A stretch of 64,000 nt of DNA from JANRIC01 sp033765345 (GTDB taxonomy: Bacteria; Bacteroidota; Bacteroidia; Cytophagales; Microscillaceae), in contig JANRIC010000039.1 of the NCBI GenBank assembly GCA_033765345.1, positions 1 through 64,000 of the forward strand, read 5' to 3'. Each line of letters opens with the position of its first letter. Positions within the stretch are counted from its first letter, which is position 1. A program made the translations under genes and the position numbers. The notes under the pieces were generated by a model. That model had not been told where the DNA came from, made no database searches, and worked only from the letters and a program-made list of their open reading frames with translations. Shown here piece by piece: positions 63,845 to 64,000 of the stretch.

Positions 63845-64000
63845 ATGCCCCACCTCCATTATTATCAAATCGGAGGCTCCTTGCCCTACAATGCCGATAG
63901 CTATGTGATGCGCCCGGCAGATGATGAACTTTATCGTTATCTAAAAGCAGGAAAATTTTGCTACGTGCTTACAGCCAGACAGTTAGGTAAGTCCAGCCTC
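63845..64000 (+). CDS. AAA-like (STAND-type) ATPase, N-terminal part
   Basis: The first 52 codons of a gene cut by the window edge. YQIGGSLPYNADSYVMRPADDELYRYLKAGKFCYVLTARQLGKSSL is the start of AAA_35-type ATPases (positions 7-52 of the protein), with the P-loop RQLGKSS just before the edge. In cyanobacteria and Cytophagales such proteins often continue into WD40 or other repeats. It begins 5 bp after the TIR-STAND stop, so both are in one operon. The effector, if any, lies beyond the window. Confidence 0.85.
   Translation, partial: MPHLHYYQIGGSLPYNADSYVMRPADDELYRYLKAGKFCYVLTARQLGKSSL

Overview
The window is chromosomal DNA of a Bacteroidota bacterium, most likely a gliding or marine Cytophagales-type organism. 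Three things point there. Two giant secreted proteins end in type IX secretion (T9SS) sorting domains. Several genes are preceded by the Bacteroidota promoter (-33 TTTG, about 20 nt, -7 TAnnTTTG), best seen before gapA. The gene set is also typical: TPR-SpoIIE phosphatase, FMN-type glutamate synthase, Uma2 and Rpn nucleases, a beta-barrel with lipoproteins. Shine-Dalgarno sequences are mostly absent. No species can be named from the sequence.

Layout. 1-7.4 kb: the tail of a probable Uma2 gene, an FRG-domain protein, a SpoIIAA-like protein, a DUF2147 exported protein, then a pterin cluster (6-pyruvoyltetrahydropterin synthase type with CX5HGH, GTP cyclohydrolase I, and an SDR lacking the catalytic Tyr), facing a radical SAM/SPASM gene, a lipocalin-like protein and a TPR membrane protein. 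7.5-23 kb: mostly housekeeping (ComEC, GAPDH, FtsK, LolA-like, PyrF, DinB, a class III aminotransferase, a YjbR-like protein, glutamate synthase-like, tRNA-Arg), with Uma2, a deletion-scarred DUF5615 PIN-like remnant, an Rpn nuclease and a 41-bp tandem array between them. 23.7-34.5 kb: one 3617-residue T9SS protein combining a dimethylformamidase-beta-like domain with a polysaccharide-deacetylase-like domain and many beta-sandwich modules. 34.7-46 kb: SpoIIE phosphatase, metal-dependent hydrolase, SiaC-like phosphoprotein, UPF1-like helicase, Na+/amino-acid symporter, aminotransferase, M20 amidohydrolase, and a Uma2 gene with a coiled-coil tail followed by a 21-bp tandem array. 46.4-53 kb: an operon of Mla-type ABC ATPase, alpha/beta hydrolase and methyltransferase; a REP-like palindrome; a decayed fragment of the dienelactone hydrolase whose intact copy lies 3 kb away; a beta-barrel protein; and a lipoprotein whose only good ATG is separated from its signal peptide by a 10-bp tandem repeat in the wrong phase. 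53.7-61.7 kb: a second giant T9SS protein (BACON-like, malectin-like, ASH-like, LamG-like modules). 62-64 kb: a coiled-coil/TIR/STAND-NTPase gene followed 5 bp later by a second STAND-type ATPase that runs off the window.

The most notable candidates are (i) the TIR-STAND plus STAND pair at the right edge, which looks like an NTPase-gated effector module; (ii) the probable phase-variable lipoprotein switch at 51.3 kb; (iii) the giant DMFase-like/deacetylase-like exoprotein; and (iv) the pterin cluster with a mammalian-like PTPS signature. All assignments come from reading motifs by eye; no database search was run.
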